Made by a program: the position numbers and the translations under genes. Source: Clostridiaceae bacterium (GTDB lineage Bacteria; Bacillota; Clostridia; Peptostreptococcales; Natronincolaceae). From it: a stretch of 39,319 nt of DNA. The stretch spans positions 1 to 39,319 of the forward strand of contig JAFIFG010000126.1 of the NCBI GenBank assembly GCA_020832135.1, read 5' to 3'. Of the stretch, positions 8,011-15,912 are shown in pieces. Below the pieces are notes generated by a model. It was not told the origin of the DNA. It made no database searches and saw nothing but the letters and a program-made list of their open reading frames with translations. The first letter of the stretch is position 1, and the number at the start of each line of letters is the position of its first letter.

Positions 8011-8817
8011 ATGGAACTAGAAAGAATATTAGATAGCATAGGATATGCAGCAACTTTAGGGGAAGAAAGCTTTTTTACAGCCATAGATGCTGCTAAAGAG
8101 AAAAAATTCTCCGCTATAGAGGTGAATCTTAACGTACCAGTGTTCTTTCCTGAAGGATATAACAGAGAAGAAAGGGCAACTATTAAGGAAAAGATAGAAA
8201 AAGAAGGAATGGTTTTAAGTTTTCATGCCCCAGAAGATATTCCCCTATATCACCTGCATCCTACAGTAAGAAGAGCAGGATTAAATAGATTAAAAGAATG
8301 TATAGATTTTGCAGCAGAGGTGGGAGGTAGTAAAATCACCTTCCATCCTGGAGCATCCGTTTGTTTTACTCAAACTGATAAGAAAATCTATCTTCAGGAT
8401 GTCTATAGGTATGAATTTCATACTCTTTTTAAGGAAGCCATAGAGGAAATAAGGGATTATGCTAAAGGAAAAATTATTCCTTGTATTGAAAATGTAGGGA
8501 ATTTTAATGAAATGATTAGAGAAGTATTAGAAGAGGTATTACCTCAAGGAGATTTGTATTTGACTTGGGATATAGGTCATGCCTATGGACAAGAGGAAAA
8601 TCAGAAGTTTTTTATTAAAAATATACAATATGTAAAAAACTGTCACATACATGATCATAATGACATTAGTGATCACCAAGTCATAGGTACTGGTAAAATA
8701 GATTTTCTATATTATTTTGACCTTTTAAAGGATCAAGACATTTCTTATATTATAGAGGTGCGACCAGTAGAAAAGGCTTTGGAATCTAGAGAAAATATAA
8801 AGCGGTTATTTTGCTAA
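8011..8817 (+). CDS. Sugar phosphate isomerase/epimerase-like TIM-barrel protein
   Basis: This 268-residue protein matches the AP-endonuclease-2/xylose-isomerase-like TIM-barrel superfamily. Metal-site candidates are His in LSFHAPED (about 72), KITFHPGA (about 112), Glu in IPCIENVGN (about 162), Asp and His in TWDIGHAYG (about 189-192), HIHDHN (about 214-218) and Glu in YIIEVRP (about 251). These positions resemble the divalent-metal ligands of the family. It starts 69 bases after serA, behind GAGGAGGGG, with no terminator between them, so it probably belongs to the serine operon. Members of this family act on very different substrates, and none can be assigned here. A role in serine or one-carbon metabolism is only suggested by position. 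Confidence 0.75.
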   Translation: MELERILDSIGYAATLGEESFFTAIDAAKEKKFSAIEVNLNVPVFFPEGYNREERATIKEKIEKEGMVLSFHAPEDIPLYHLHPTVRRAGLNRLKECIDFAAEVGGSKITFHPGASVCFTQTDKKIYLQDVYRYEFHTLFKEAIEEIRDYAKGKIIPCIENVGNFNEMIREVLEEVLPQGDLYLTWDIGHAYGQEENQKFFIKNIQYVKNCHIHDHNDISDHQVIGTGKIDFLYYFDLLKDQDISYIIEVRPVEKALESRENIKRLFC

Positions 8818-8927
8818 ATTAAAAGGAATTTTGTTTAAAGAAAATCATATAAAAATATCTATATAATGCATGGATTTACTACTCTGGTTACAGTATAATA
8901 GAATGACAATACAAACTAGAGGATGGT

Positions 8928-9824
8928 ATGATGGAAGTTTATTATATAGATAGGAAAACTGGAAAAAAAGAAAAAGAAATTGTAGTTGGTGATAGGTACC
9001 TACAATGGATGTATGGAAACAAAGTAGGTAGCAGTTTCTTGGAAACCATTGTAAAGAAAAAAATTGTTTCTTCTATTTATGGCAGGTTGCAGGATTTGCC
9101 TATTAGTAGAAGGAAAATAGATAAATTTATCAGGGAACTTAACATTAATATGGAGGAAACTGAAAAGCAAAGTTTAAAAGAGTATCATAATTTTAATGAA
9201 TTTTTTATTAGAAGACTAAAGGCAGAAACTAGACCTATCTGTAATGAGGAAAAGACATTAGTTTCTCCAGCGGATGGACGAATGTTGGTCTATGAAAATA
9301 TTGATATAGATAAAGTAGTACAGGTTAAGGGACAAATCTATTCCTTAGAGGAACTTTTCCAAAATTCAACACTAGCAAAGGAATACCAAGGAGGAAGCTG
9401 TATTATTGTAAGATTAAACCCTGCTGATTATCATAGATTTCATTTTCCTGATGATGGCATGCCACAGGAAACGGTAAAAATAAAGGGAAGTTACTACTCA
9501 GTAAACCCTATAGCCCTGAGACAAGTAGCATCTTTATATTGCCAAAACAAAAGAGAGATAACAATATTTCAATCCGATAGTTTTCAAAAGATTAGTATGA
9601 TAGAAGTGGGAGCCACTTGTGTTGGCTCAATTATACAAACCTATACTCCTGGAAGCACTGTGAAAAAAGGAGAAGAAAAGGGATATTTTAAATTTGGAGG
9701 CTCTACAGTTATTTTATTTTTAAAGGCTAATACTGTAAAGATAGATGAAGATCTTGTTGCTAATACTAAGAAAGGTTTAGAAACAAAGGTAAATATGGGG
9801 GAACGGATAGGCACCTCCTTATAA
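8928..9824 (+). CDS. psd: Phosphatidylserine decarboxylase proenzyme
   Basis: This 298-residue protein converts phosphatidylserine to phosphatidylethanolamine at the membrane. The self-cleavage motif is GGST at residues 257-260, where cleavage before Ser259 would generate the pyruvoyl cofactor; many bacterial enzymes have LGST, and the GGST form is usual in Clostridia. Other conserved parts are [19 protein letters not shown] (catalytic Asp) and the [10 protein letters not shown] histidines. The extended N-terminal region is that of the larger clostridial form. ATG 8928 and 8931 are both possible; AGAGG at 8918-8922 is better spaced for 8931. A TATAAT at 8894-8899 could be a promoter -10 but has no clear -35. 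It follows the serine operon, which makes the precursor of its lipid substrate. Confidence 0.92.
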   Translation: MMEVYYIDRKTGKKEKEIVVGDRYLQWMYGNKVGSSFLETIVKKKIVSSIYGRLQDLPISRRKIDKFIRELNINMEETEKQSLKEYHNFNEFFIRRLKAETRPICNEEKTLVSPADGRMLVYENIDIDKVVQVKGQIYSLEELFQNSTLAKEYQGGSCIIVRLNPADYHRFHFPDDGMPQETVKIKGSYYSVNPIALRQVASLYCQNKREITIFQSDSFQKISMIEVGATCVGSIIQTYTPGSTVKKGEEKGYFKFGGSTVILFLKANTVKIDEDLVANTKKGLETKVNMGERIGTSL

Positions 9825-9832
9825 ATAAAACA

Positions 9833-9875
9833 AAAAAACAGGGCTGGTATTTTCTACCTTGCCCTGTTTTTACAT
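9833..9875. terminator. Bidirectional terminator between psd and rubrerythrin
   Basis: AAAACAGGGC (9835-9844) pairs with GCCCTGTTTT (9861-9870), with an inner GGTA/TACC extension. A-rich and T-rich flanks make it usable by both converging genes. Confidence 0.9.
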
Positions 9876-9883
9876 ATGTATTA

Positions 9884-10459
9884 TTAGCAAGAAGCACAAC
9901 AGGCTACTGCTGTTTCAAAAGTTGTAAACATCTCTGGTTTTACTTTGCATACAGGACAGTCATTCTCAAGTTCTCCAACTAATGTGTAGCCACAAACATC
10001 ACATACATGTACGGCTGTTTCTGCATAATCATTGCCTGCATCTACAGCTTCCTTAGCAGATGTGAACAAAGCAGCATGGGTTTTTTCAGCTTCTAATGCG
10101 AATTGAAAAGAACGGATACTTCCTTTTTCAGCTTGCATATCAGCCACAGATATAAAAGCAGGGTACATTTGTGCTACTTCGTAATTTTCCCCATCAATAG
10201 CTCCTTGAAGATTTTCTGAGGTATTTGTCATACCAAAACCAGCCCCAGCCGTAACGGAATCTTCACCTACTTCTTTTTTAAGCTCTCTGAAGTGGTTACC
10301 AGCATGAACTTGCTCTGCATAGGATACAGCTTTAAATAAATTTTCAACATTAGGAAAACCTTCTTTTTTCGCAGCTGCTCCCCATTGTAGATATCTCATG
10401 CTCGCCATACTTTCTCCACCAAATGCAGATTTTAAATTAGTTGCTGTCATTGGATTCAT
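9884..10459 (-). CDS. rbr: Rubrerythrin
   Basis: This 191-residue non-haem di-iron protein reduces hydrogen peroxide in anaerobes. The N-terminal four-helix ferritin-like domain carries the expected Glu/His ligands (for example GGESMASMRYL, SYAEQVHAGNH, EAEKTHAALF). The C-terminal rubredoxin domain has the two Cys-x2-Cys pairs, VCDVCGY and CPVCK. The protein ends in an extra ACCASC tail with three cysteines beyond the usual end. The start is set at ATG 10459; an in-frame TTG two codons earlier lies only three bases from the AGGAGG and is unlikely. It stands alone, bounded by a bidirectional terminator, with 221 bases upstream to the divergent exonuclease gene. Confidence 0.95.
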   Translation of the reverse strand: MNPMTATNLKSAFGGESMASMRYLQWGAAAKKEGFPNVENLFKAVSYAEQVHAGNHFRELKKEVGEDSVTAGAGFGMTNTSENLQGAIDGENYEVAQMYPAFISVADMQAEKGSIRSFQFALEAEKTHAALFTSAKEAVDAGNDYAETAVHVCDVCGYTLVGELENDCPVCKVKPEMFTTFETAVACCASC

Positions 10460-10680
10460 ATTCAATCTCCTCCTAAATAATTTATTGTTTTTAAAATAAT
10501 GGACATTTAATAAATTCCATGTAGTATTTACCCACTCAAGTTATATTTTAAACCATATTGATAAAAATTTATAGTATAATTTCTTAAGAGTGAAAAAATA
10601 AATGTTATTATCATATTATTGAAGGAAAGAGAAAAATTGTCTAGAAGTTTACAACATAAGAAAAAACAGGAGGCTATATT

Positions 10681-11646
10681 ATGAGTATAAAACAGCTCAA
10701 AGATATTAATAAAGACTATTTAAATCAAACAATTGAATTGGTTGTGCTTTTATCAGAGGTTAAAGTGAAGACCACAAAAGCGGACAAGCGCTATGCAGAA
10801 ATAACTATTCAAGATGCTAGTAAAATGACAGAGGCAAAATATTGGGATTATGAAGAAAATGAAGCTATGATCAAGAATTTTAAATCTCATGAAATAATTA
10901 GAGTCAAGTTACAGATAGGAGAATATCAAGGACAATTACAACTGACCATTAAGGAAATTAAAAAAGCAGAAGATGACAGCATAACTATCAAAAATTTCAT
11001 ACCTACAAGTTCTGTTGAGTATGAGAGTATGGAAAAGGGTTTAAAGTATTTTTACGATAGAGTAGAAGCACCACATCTAAAAGAATTGTTAGATAAAATG
11101 ATTTTTTGTAAGGAGTACTATGAAAAATTTTGTACATATGTGGCTGCGAAAAAAGTTCATCATAATTTTTATCATGGGCTATTACAACATACTTTAGAGG
11201 TGCTAAAATTTGTGAATACCGTCGCCAACACAAAAAAACTTTCGCAAAAACAAATTGACCGATTAATTGTCATGACTATGTTACATGACTGGGGAAAAAT
11301 GATGGAATATAAAGCTTTGCCAGATACAGGGCTTACAGAAGAAGGTATTATGATAGGGCATATTTTTTTAGGTGCACATTATACACTTAGTAAAATAGAA
11401 GAAATTCAAGATTTTAATATAGAAGATAAATTAGTGGTTTTAAATGGTATTCTAGGACATCATGGATCCTTGGAATTTGGATCACCTGTCCTTCCTAAGA
11501 GTATAGAAGCACAAATACTTCACCAGGCTGATAAGATGTCTGGTGATATTGAAAGTATTTTATCTTTTATGAATGAAGATACTGATGAAGATGAAGCCTT
11601 TACTAAAAAATTGTGGAATATGGGAACAGAATATTATAAAAAATAG
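10681..11646 (+). CDS. yhaM: 3'-5' exoribonuclease of the YhaM family
   Basis: This 321-residue protein has the YhaM architecture. An N-terminal OB-fold nucleic-acid-binding domain spans about residues 15-105 (VKVKTTKADKRYAEITIQD, AKYWDYEENE). An HD hydrolase domain follows, with His in NFYHGLLQHTLEVL (about 160-173), the HD pair at 202-203 in MLHDWGK, and HHGSLEFGSP further on. YhaM enzymes trim RNA and single-stranded DNA from the 3' end using manganese. The length agrees with the Bacillus protein (314 residues). ATG 10681 has AGGAGG nine bases upstream. A TATAAT at 10575-10580 is a possible -10. The gene ends in a bidirectional terminator. Confidence 0.9.
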   Translation: MSIKQLKDINKDYLNQTIELVVLLSEVKVKTTKADKRYAEITIQDASKMTEAKYWDYEENEAMIKNFKSHEIIRVKLQIGEYQGQLQLTIKEIKKAEDDSITIKNFIPTSSVEYESMEKGLKYFYDRVEAPHLKELLDKMIFCKEYYEKFCTYVAAKKVHHNFYHGLLQHTLEVLKFVNTVANTKKLSQKQIDRLIVMTMLHDWGKMMEYKALPDTGLTEEGIMIGHIFLGAHYTLSKIEEIQDFNIEDKLVVLNGILGHHGSLEFGSPVLPKSIEAQILHQADKMSGDIESILSFMNEDTDEDEAFTKKLWNMGTEYYKK

Positions 11647-11674
11647 AGAAGAGCTGAATTAGTCTTCTCTATTT
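11641..11674. terminator. Bidirectional terminator after yhaM
   Basis: AAATAGAGAAGA (11641-11652) pairs perfectly with TCTTCTCTATTT (11663-11674). It includes the yhaM stop codon and serves the converging small gene as well. Confidence 0.85.
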
Positions 11675-11683
11675 ATTTGGTTA

Positions 11684-11860
11684 TTATCTTTCATTACGAT
11701 GTTCTATTAAGTCTATCGTACCTAATACAACGTGTGCTAATCCAAATCCTATAACACCGGCCGATACCATGGAATTCACTTTCCTACTCTTCATTAAGGC
11801 ACCTGTTGCAGTTACTGCTGTACCTAATGCTGTTGGAATTAATCCTTCTTGTATTTTCAT
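11684..11860 (-). CDS. Small membrane protein, unknown function
   Basis: The 58-residue protein starts at ATG 11860 (MKIQEGLIPTALGTAVTA), preceded by AAGGAGGGA at the right distance; an upstream in-frame ATG (11890) lacks a ribosome binding site. It has two short hydrophobic, glycine/alanine-rich segments (about 8-22 and 33-48) separated by a basic SRKVN linker, and a polar C-terminus (DLIEHRNER). It is probably an inner-membrane helical hairpin. Similar small proteins occur in other Clostridia as far as I recall, but no function is established. It is a single-gene unit converging on yhaM. Confidence 0.65.
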   Translation of the reverse strand: MKIQEGLIPTALGTAVTATGALMKSRKVNSMVSAGVIGFGLAHVVLGTIDLIEHRNER

Positions 11861-12221
11861 GGAATCCCTCCTTAATAGTTTGGATAGCAATAATAGTATG
11901 AGATAATCCTAGGTTTTTTATGTGAAATTTTTAAATTTAACTTTATTATTCAGAAAAAATGTAATATAATAAATATTGTTAAATATATTTATATTTAAAA
12001 TATTTTTTCGAGGACTTTTTTAATTTTACTTACATATATTTATAATAATTAGCAAAAATAGTTAAAATTTTTAAAATTAAAGAAGGAATTTTTAAACTAT
12101 TGTAGAAATATTTAAAATATTACAAAATAATTAATTTTATCTAAAGGGGAGTGTATCTTTAAGTTGTACAACTTAGAGGTGCAATATCCTTTAAAATAAA
12201 AAAGCAAAAAAGGGGGATATT
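11861..12221. other. AT-rich divergent intergenic region before the TRAP operon
   Basis: About 360 bases hold no plausible gene. The region separates the minus-strand small protein from the TRAP operon and is very AT-rich between 11930 and 12140. A TATAAT at 11965-11970 could be a -10 box but its -35 is poor. A palindrome near the 3' end is listed separately. The binding-protein gene's ribosome binding site (GGGGGAT) lies just before 12222. Confidence 0.5.
12155..12180 (+). promoter_or_regulatory. Palindrome/hairpin upstream of the TRAP binding-protein gene
   Basis: TAAGTTGTACAACTTA (12160-12175) is a perfect 16-base palindrome. With two G-U pairs it extends to a 13-bp stem between 12155 and 12180. 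It sits about 40 bases upstream of the start codon. It could be an operator for a dimeric regulator or a 5' leader hairpin. No T run follows, so it is not a terminator. Confidence 0.45.
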
Positions 12222-13202
12222 ATGAAGAAAAAAAGTTTTCTTTTAAGTGTAGCATTGGTACTAGTAATTAGTCTTGTACTAGTAGGGTGTGGAGGAGCAC
12301 CAACAGGTGGTGGCACACAAGAATTATTATATGCTACTGGTGGAACAGCAGGTACCTATTATCCATTAGGTGGAGCTATGGCTAGTGTATGGAATGATAA
12401 CATCGAAGGTGTAAACATAACTATTCAACCATCTGGAGCATCAGTTGAAAATCTTAGACTTCTTAACACAAGAGATGCAGATATTGTTTTGGCTATGAAC
12501 AATATAGCTGATGATGCATGGAACGGTGTTGGATCTTTTGATGGACAGCAAGTTCAAGGCTTTAGAGCAGTAGGTGTTGTTTATCCAGAGATTATTCAAG
12601 GTGTTGGTTTGGTAAGCAAAGGCATATTAACTGTTGAGGATCAAAAAGGCATGACTGTAGCTGGAGGACCTCCAGGAAGTGGTACAGCTGCTACAACACC
12701 TCATATCTTCGCATCCTATGGATTAGATGAAGGTGATATGACAGTTGTTAATGATACCTTTGGAGATGCTGTTGATAAAATGAAGGACGGACATGTTGAT
12801 GCAGCATGGAATGTTCTTGGTGCACCTGCATCAGCTATCGTTGACCTTTTAACTACTCAAGAAATAGCTTTCTTAGAGATCAAGGGAGAGGCTTTAGCAA
12901 CATTACAGGATCAATTTCCATTAGTTGCACCTCATGTTATTCCAGCTGGAACCTACAGCTACAGAGGAACTCCTTATGACGATATCCATACTATAGCTCT
13001 TCAAGCGGTACTTTATGTAAGAGATGATATGGATGAAGAGATTGTATACAATTTAGTAAAAACTATGTATGAGAAGAATTCTGATATAGCCAGATCTCAT
13101 GCTACAGGAGAGCAAATCCTATTAGAAAATGCACTTAACGGAATTACAACTGATTTCCATCCTGGTGCTATTAAATACTATGAAGAACAAGGCATGATGT
13201 AG
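12222..13202 (+). CDS. TAXI-family TRAP transporter substrate-binding lipoprotein
   Basis: This 326-residue protein has a lipoprotein signal peptide (MKKKSFLLS, hydrophobic core, lipobox LVGC with Cys at about 23) and a Gly/Thr-rich linker. The start of the mature domain, LLYATGGTAGTYYPLGGAMA, is the hallmark of TAXI (TRAP-associated extracytoplasmic immunogenic) binding proteins. These deliver a solute, often a dicarboxylate or amino acid such as glutamate, to a sodium-coupled TRAP permease. The fused permease gene and a DUF1850 gene follow, which is the usual TAXI set. The specific substrate cannot be told from sequence. A hairpin with a short T run follows the gene and may favour higher expression of this component. 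Confidence 0.92.
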   Translation: MKKKSFLLSVALVLVISLVLVGCGGAPTGGGTQELLYATGGTAGTYYPLGGAMASVWNDNIEGVNITIQPSGASVENLRLLNTRDADIVLAMNNIADDAWNGVGSFDGQQVQGFRAVGVVYPEIIQGVGLVSKGILTVEDQKGMTVAGGPPGSGTAATTPHIFASYGLDEGDMTVVNDTFGDAVDKMKDGHVDAAWNVLGAPASAIVDLLTTQEIAFLEIKGEALATLQDQFPLVAPHVIPAGTYSYRGTPYDDIHTIALQAVLYVRDDMDEEIVYNLVKTMYEKNSDIARSHATGEQILLENALNGITTDFHPGAIKYYEEQGMM

Positions 13203-13222
13203 GGCATTAAGGAAATATTATA

Positions 13223-13256
13223 TTGAGCCGAGCATATTTATGCCCGGCTCAATTTT
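13223..13256 (+). terminator. Intra-operon hairpin after the TRAP binding-protein gene
   Basis: TTGAGCCG (13223-13230) pairs with CGGCTCAA (13245-13252), with an inner GCATA/TATGC stem and TTTT following. The T run is short, so termination is probably partial, letting some transcripts continue to the permease genes. Confidence 0.7.
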
Positions 13257-13269
13257 GGAGTAGAGGAGA

Positions 13270-13788
13270 ATGAAGAAAAGGACATATTACATAATCTTGC
13301 TACTTATAGTTGTCTTACCTTTACTTTATCCCATCACTTTGTTACAGGTGGTGGAGGGAACAGGGGAAGAAGAAATCTTATATCAAACCTTTACTCAACC
13401 ACAGGAGCTGTTCAGTGTAAGGTGGGTGCATTCTGTTAGTAAACAACCAGTCATTGAAACCTATAAAATTAATAAGGATTATACTGTTGGAATGCATGAA
13501 ATGCTCTTTACAGAAAATGGCCCTAATTTGCCACATGGTCCAGAAGGGGGGACCAAATGGGAAATAAAGAATGGGGTTTTCAGGGTATATAATTATGATT
13601 TGATTTTTGAGAAAGTGCCTGTGAGAATAGGACAGGTTATCGCTAATCATACTTTAGTATATAGAGATAAAGAAGTAGTATTGAAAGATATTGATAGACC
13701 AGGGGGATTTGTACACATTCGTGTCAATAAAACTCCCTTTATAAAATATCTATATAAGGAGGTTCAATTGTGGCTGAAAACAAAATAG
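13270..13788 (+). CDS. DUF1850 protein associated with the TAXI-TRAP transporter
   Basis: This 172-residue protein has one N-terminal membrane segment or uncleaved signal (about residues 5-25, YYIILLLIVVLPLLYPI). An extracytoplasmic domain follows, with the DUF1850 features FSVRWVHSVSKQPVIETYKI and the EMLFTENGPNLPHGPEGG loop. DUF1850 genes are regularly found between or beside TAXI-TRAP genes; their role is unknown and may be assembly or gating. The ATG at 13270 follows AGAGGAG. The gene's 3' end overlaps the permease start by 19 bases, indicating translational coupling. Confidence 0.82.
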   Translation: MKKRTYYIILLLIVVLPLLYPITLLQVVEGTGEEEILYQTFTQPQELFSVRWVHSVSKQPVIETYKINKDYTVGMHEMLFTENGPNLPHGPEGGTKWEIKNGVFRVYNYDLIFEKVPVRIGQVIANHTLVYRDKEVVLKDIDRPGGFVHIRVNKTPFIKYLYKEVQLWLKTK

Positions 13789-15728
13789 ATTTGACACCTG
13801 AATTAGATGAAGCAAAACAGGCGGAACTTATGGCAAAATACGATAGAGAGTTTACCTATAGGAGGCTTCAAGGTCCTATGGCCAAGATCGTAACTATCGT
13901 TGCCTCAGTATGGGCATTAGTACAGCTTTATACAGCAATGTTTGGAGTTTTTCCTACTACTATCCAAAGAGGGCAACATGTAGGTTTTGCACTGTTTTTA
14001 GTGTTTATTTTATATCCTATGAGAAGATCCAGTAGAAGCAACACAGTGCCATGGTATGACTATATATTTGCTGCACTGTCTGTAGCAGTTACAGGATATC
14101 ATATCGTATTTTATCAACCTATTATCCATAGGGCTGGTGCCTATACAAGCAGTGATATTGCTATATCCATTATAGCTGTAATACTGGTTATAGAAGCAAC
14201 TAGAAGAGTTGCTGGCCCAGTTTTAGTATCTGTAGCATCTTTTTTCCTATTGTATTCCTATTTGGGGGCCATGTTCCCAGGATTTTTGTCCCATAGGGGA
14301 TATGCTATACCTCGTATAGCTACCTATATGTGGATGTCAACAGAGTCTATTCTAGGTATTCCAGTAGGGGTATCATCAACCTTTATTTTCCTTTTCCTAT
14401 TGTTCGCCACCTATCTTAAAAAGACAGGAATTGGTGATTGGTTAACGGATTTGGCTATGGGGGTGGCAGGTGGTGCTACTGGAGGTCCTGCGAAGGCAGC
14501 AGTTATTGCTAGTGCTGCTCAAGGTACTATATCAGGAAGTTCGGTTGCAAATACAGTTGGTACTGGATCAGTAACGATACCATTAATGAAGAGTATAGGT
14601 TATCGTAGTGAATTCGCAGCTGCTACGGAAGCTGCAGCCTCTACAGGTGGACAGCTTATGCCTCCGATCATGGGAGCGGCAGCCTTTATTATGACGGAAT
14701 TTACTGGTTTGCCCTATATTACTATTGCACTTTCTGCATCAATTCCAGCATTTTTATATTTCGCAGGAATTTTCATTATGATTCACTTAGAGGCCAAAAG
14801 ACAAGGCTTGAGAGGTTTAAAACGTAGTGAACTACCTAATCCTTTTAAACTGATAAAAGAAAAATGGTTTTTGGCAGCACCGATAGTAGCAATTGTAGTG
14901 CTACTAATCCAAGGTAGAACACCAATGAGGGCGGCACTATTTGCCATTTTCTTTGCTATTGCAGTATCCTTCATTAGAAAAGATACCAGAATGTCTCTTA
15001 AAGAGATTTTTCAGGGCTTAGAAGAAGGTTCTCGCTCAGCTCTACCGGTGGCATTGGCTTGTGCTACTGCTGGGATTATAGTTGGTATAGTTACTCTTAC
15101 AGGATTAGGAGTAAAATTCTCAACTGGAATCTTAATTTTATCAGGTGGTAACGTTTACTTAGCCATGTTATTTACCATGTTTGCATCGATTATACTAGGA
15201 ATGGGTATGCCTACAACAGCAAACTATATTGTACAGGCTACAATAGCAGCACCAGTATTGGTAGAATTAGGTATACCAGTGATTGCAGCCCACTTATTTG
15301 TATTTTACTTTGGTATTGTGGCGGATATTACACCACCAGTGGCATTGGCAGCCTTTGCTGGTTCTGGTATTGCTGGTTCTAATCCTTTCAAAACAGGGGT
15401 TCAAGCTTCAAAATTGGCCTTTGCAGCTTACCTAGTACCATTTATATTTGCCACTAGTCCGGTATTGGTATTAGTAGATGCAACTCCAGTTAAATTGATC
15501 ACAGCACTAGCAACTGCATTAATAGGTATGTATGCTATTGCAGGGGGTGTAAGTGGTTATCTAAAAACAGATGCTAAAGTGTGGGAACGAGTCATTTTAG
15601 CAGTAGGTGGTATTATGTTAGTAAATCCTGGAATGACAACAAATGTTCTAGGAATTGTAATGGCGGGTGTTATCTTTGCTATTCAATTAAGACGTGCTAA
15701 GAAAGAAGATGCAGCTGTAACTTCTTAA
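13770..15728 (+). CDS. TRAP transporter fused permease (DctQ-DctM fusion)
   Basis: This 652-residue protein joins the small (4-helix, about residues 35-200) and large (about 12-helix) TRAP permease subunits, as is normal for TAXI systems. Conserved DctM sequences are visible: AAVIASAAQGTISGSSVANT (about 245-265), ATEAAASTGGQLMPPIMGAA and GMGMPTTANY. These correspond to the inverted-repeat hairpins that bind substrate and sodium. The start is GTG 13770, with AAGGAGG at 13756-13762; there is no nearby ATG alternative. It imports the solute captured by the binding protein at 12222, energised by the sodium gradient, which the antiporter operon further on could maintain. Confidence 0.93.
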   Translation: MAENKIDLTPELDEAKQAELMAKYDREFTYRRLQGPMAKIVTIVASVWALVQLYTAMFGVFPTTIQRGQHVGFALFLVFILYPMRRSSRSNTVPWYDYIFAALSVAVTGYHIVFYQPIIHRAGAYTSSDIAISIIAVILVIEATRRVAGPVLVSVASFFLLYSYLGAMFPGFLSHRGYAIPRIATYMWMSTESILGIPVGVSSTFIFLFLLFATYLKKTGIGDWLTDLAMGVAGGATGGPAKAAVIASAAQGTISGSSVANTVGTGSVTIPLMKSIGYRSEFAAATEAAASTGGQLMPPIMGAAAFIMTEFTGLPYITIALSASIPAFLYFAGIFIMIHLEAKRQGLRGLKRSELPNPFKLIKEKWFLAAPIVAIVVLLIQGRTPMRAALFAIFFAIAVSFIRKDTRMSLKEIFQGLEEGSRSALPVALACATAGIIVGIVTLTGLGVKFSTGILILSGGNVYLAMLFTMFASIILGMGMPTTANYIVQATIAAPVLVELGIPVIAAHLFVFYFGIVADITPPVALAAFAGSGIAGSNPFKTGVQASKLAFAAYLVPFIFATSPVLVLVDATPVKLITALATALIGMYAIAGGVSGYLKTDAKVWERVILAVGGIMLVNPGMTTNVLGIVMAGVIFAIQLRRAKKEDAAVTS

Positions 15729-15747
15729 TATTAAATAATGTTTAAAG

Positions 15748-15780
15748 AACAGTCTTTACGATTCTAGTAAAGGCTGTTTT
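15748..15780 (+). terminator. Terminator of the TRAP operon
   Basis: AACAGTCTTTAC (15748-15759) pairs with GTAAAGGCTGTT (15767-15778), with one G-U pair and a 7-base loop, followed by a short T run. Confidence 0.85.
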
Positions 15781-15863
15781 GCTATTTAAGAAAATATAAA
15801 TTTTAGGAATGTAACGAAGGAATCGTTTAGATGCTTTTGTACAACAAAATGTATATACCTATA

Positions 15864-15872
15864 TGATATAAT
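15864..15872 (+). promoter_or_regulatory. Probable extended -10 promoter of addBA
   Basis: TGATATAAT at 15864-15872 is a TGn-TATAAT extended -10 box, which can work without a good -35. It lies 40 bases before the addB start. The partial palindrome TTGTACAA at 15837-15844 lies just upstream. Confidence 0.5.
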
Positions 15873-15912
15873 ATAGGTATGATAGATCATAAGATGAAAA
15901 TGAGGTGGAAAT

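Noticed and set aside
8831-8899. Full promoter before psd
   Set aside because: TATAAT boxes at 8862 and 8894 have no -35 at acceptable spacing and no TGn extension, so I mention the second only as a possibility within the psd entry.
10457-10465. TTG start of rubrerythrin two codons before the ATG
   Set aside because: It would sit only three bases from the AGGAGG; the ATG at 10459 has proper spacing.
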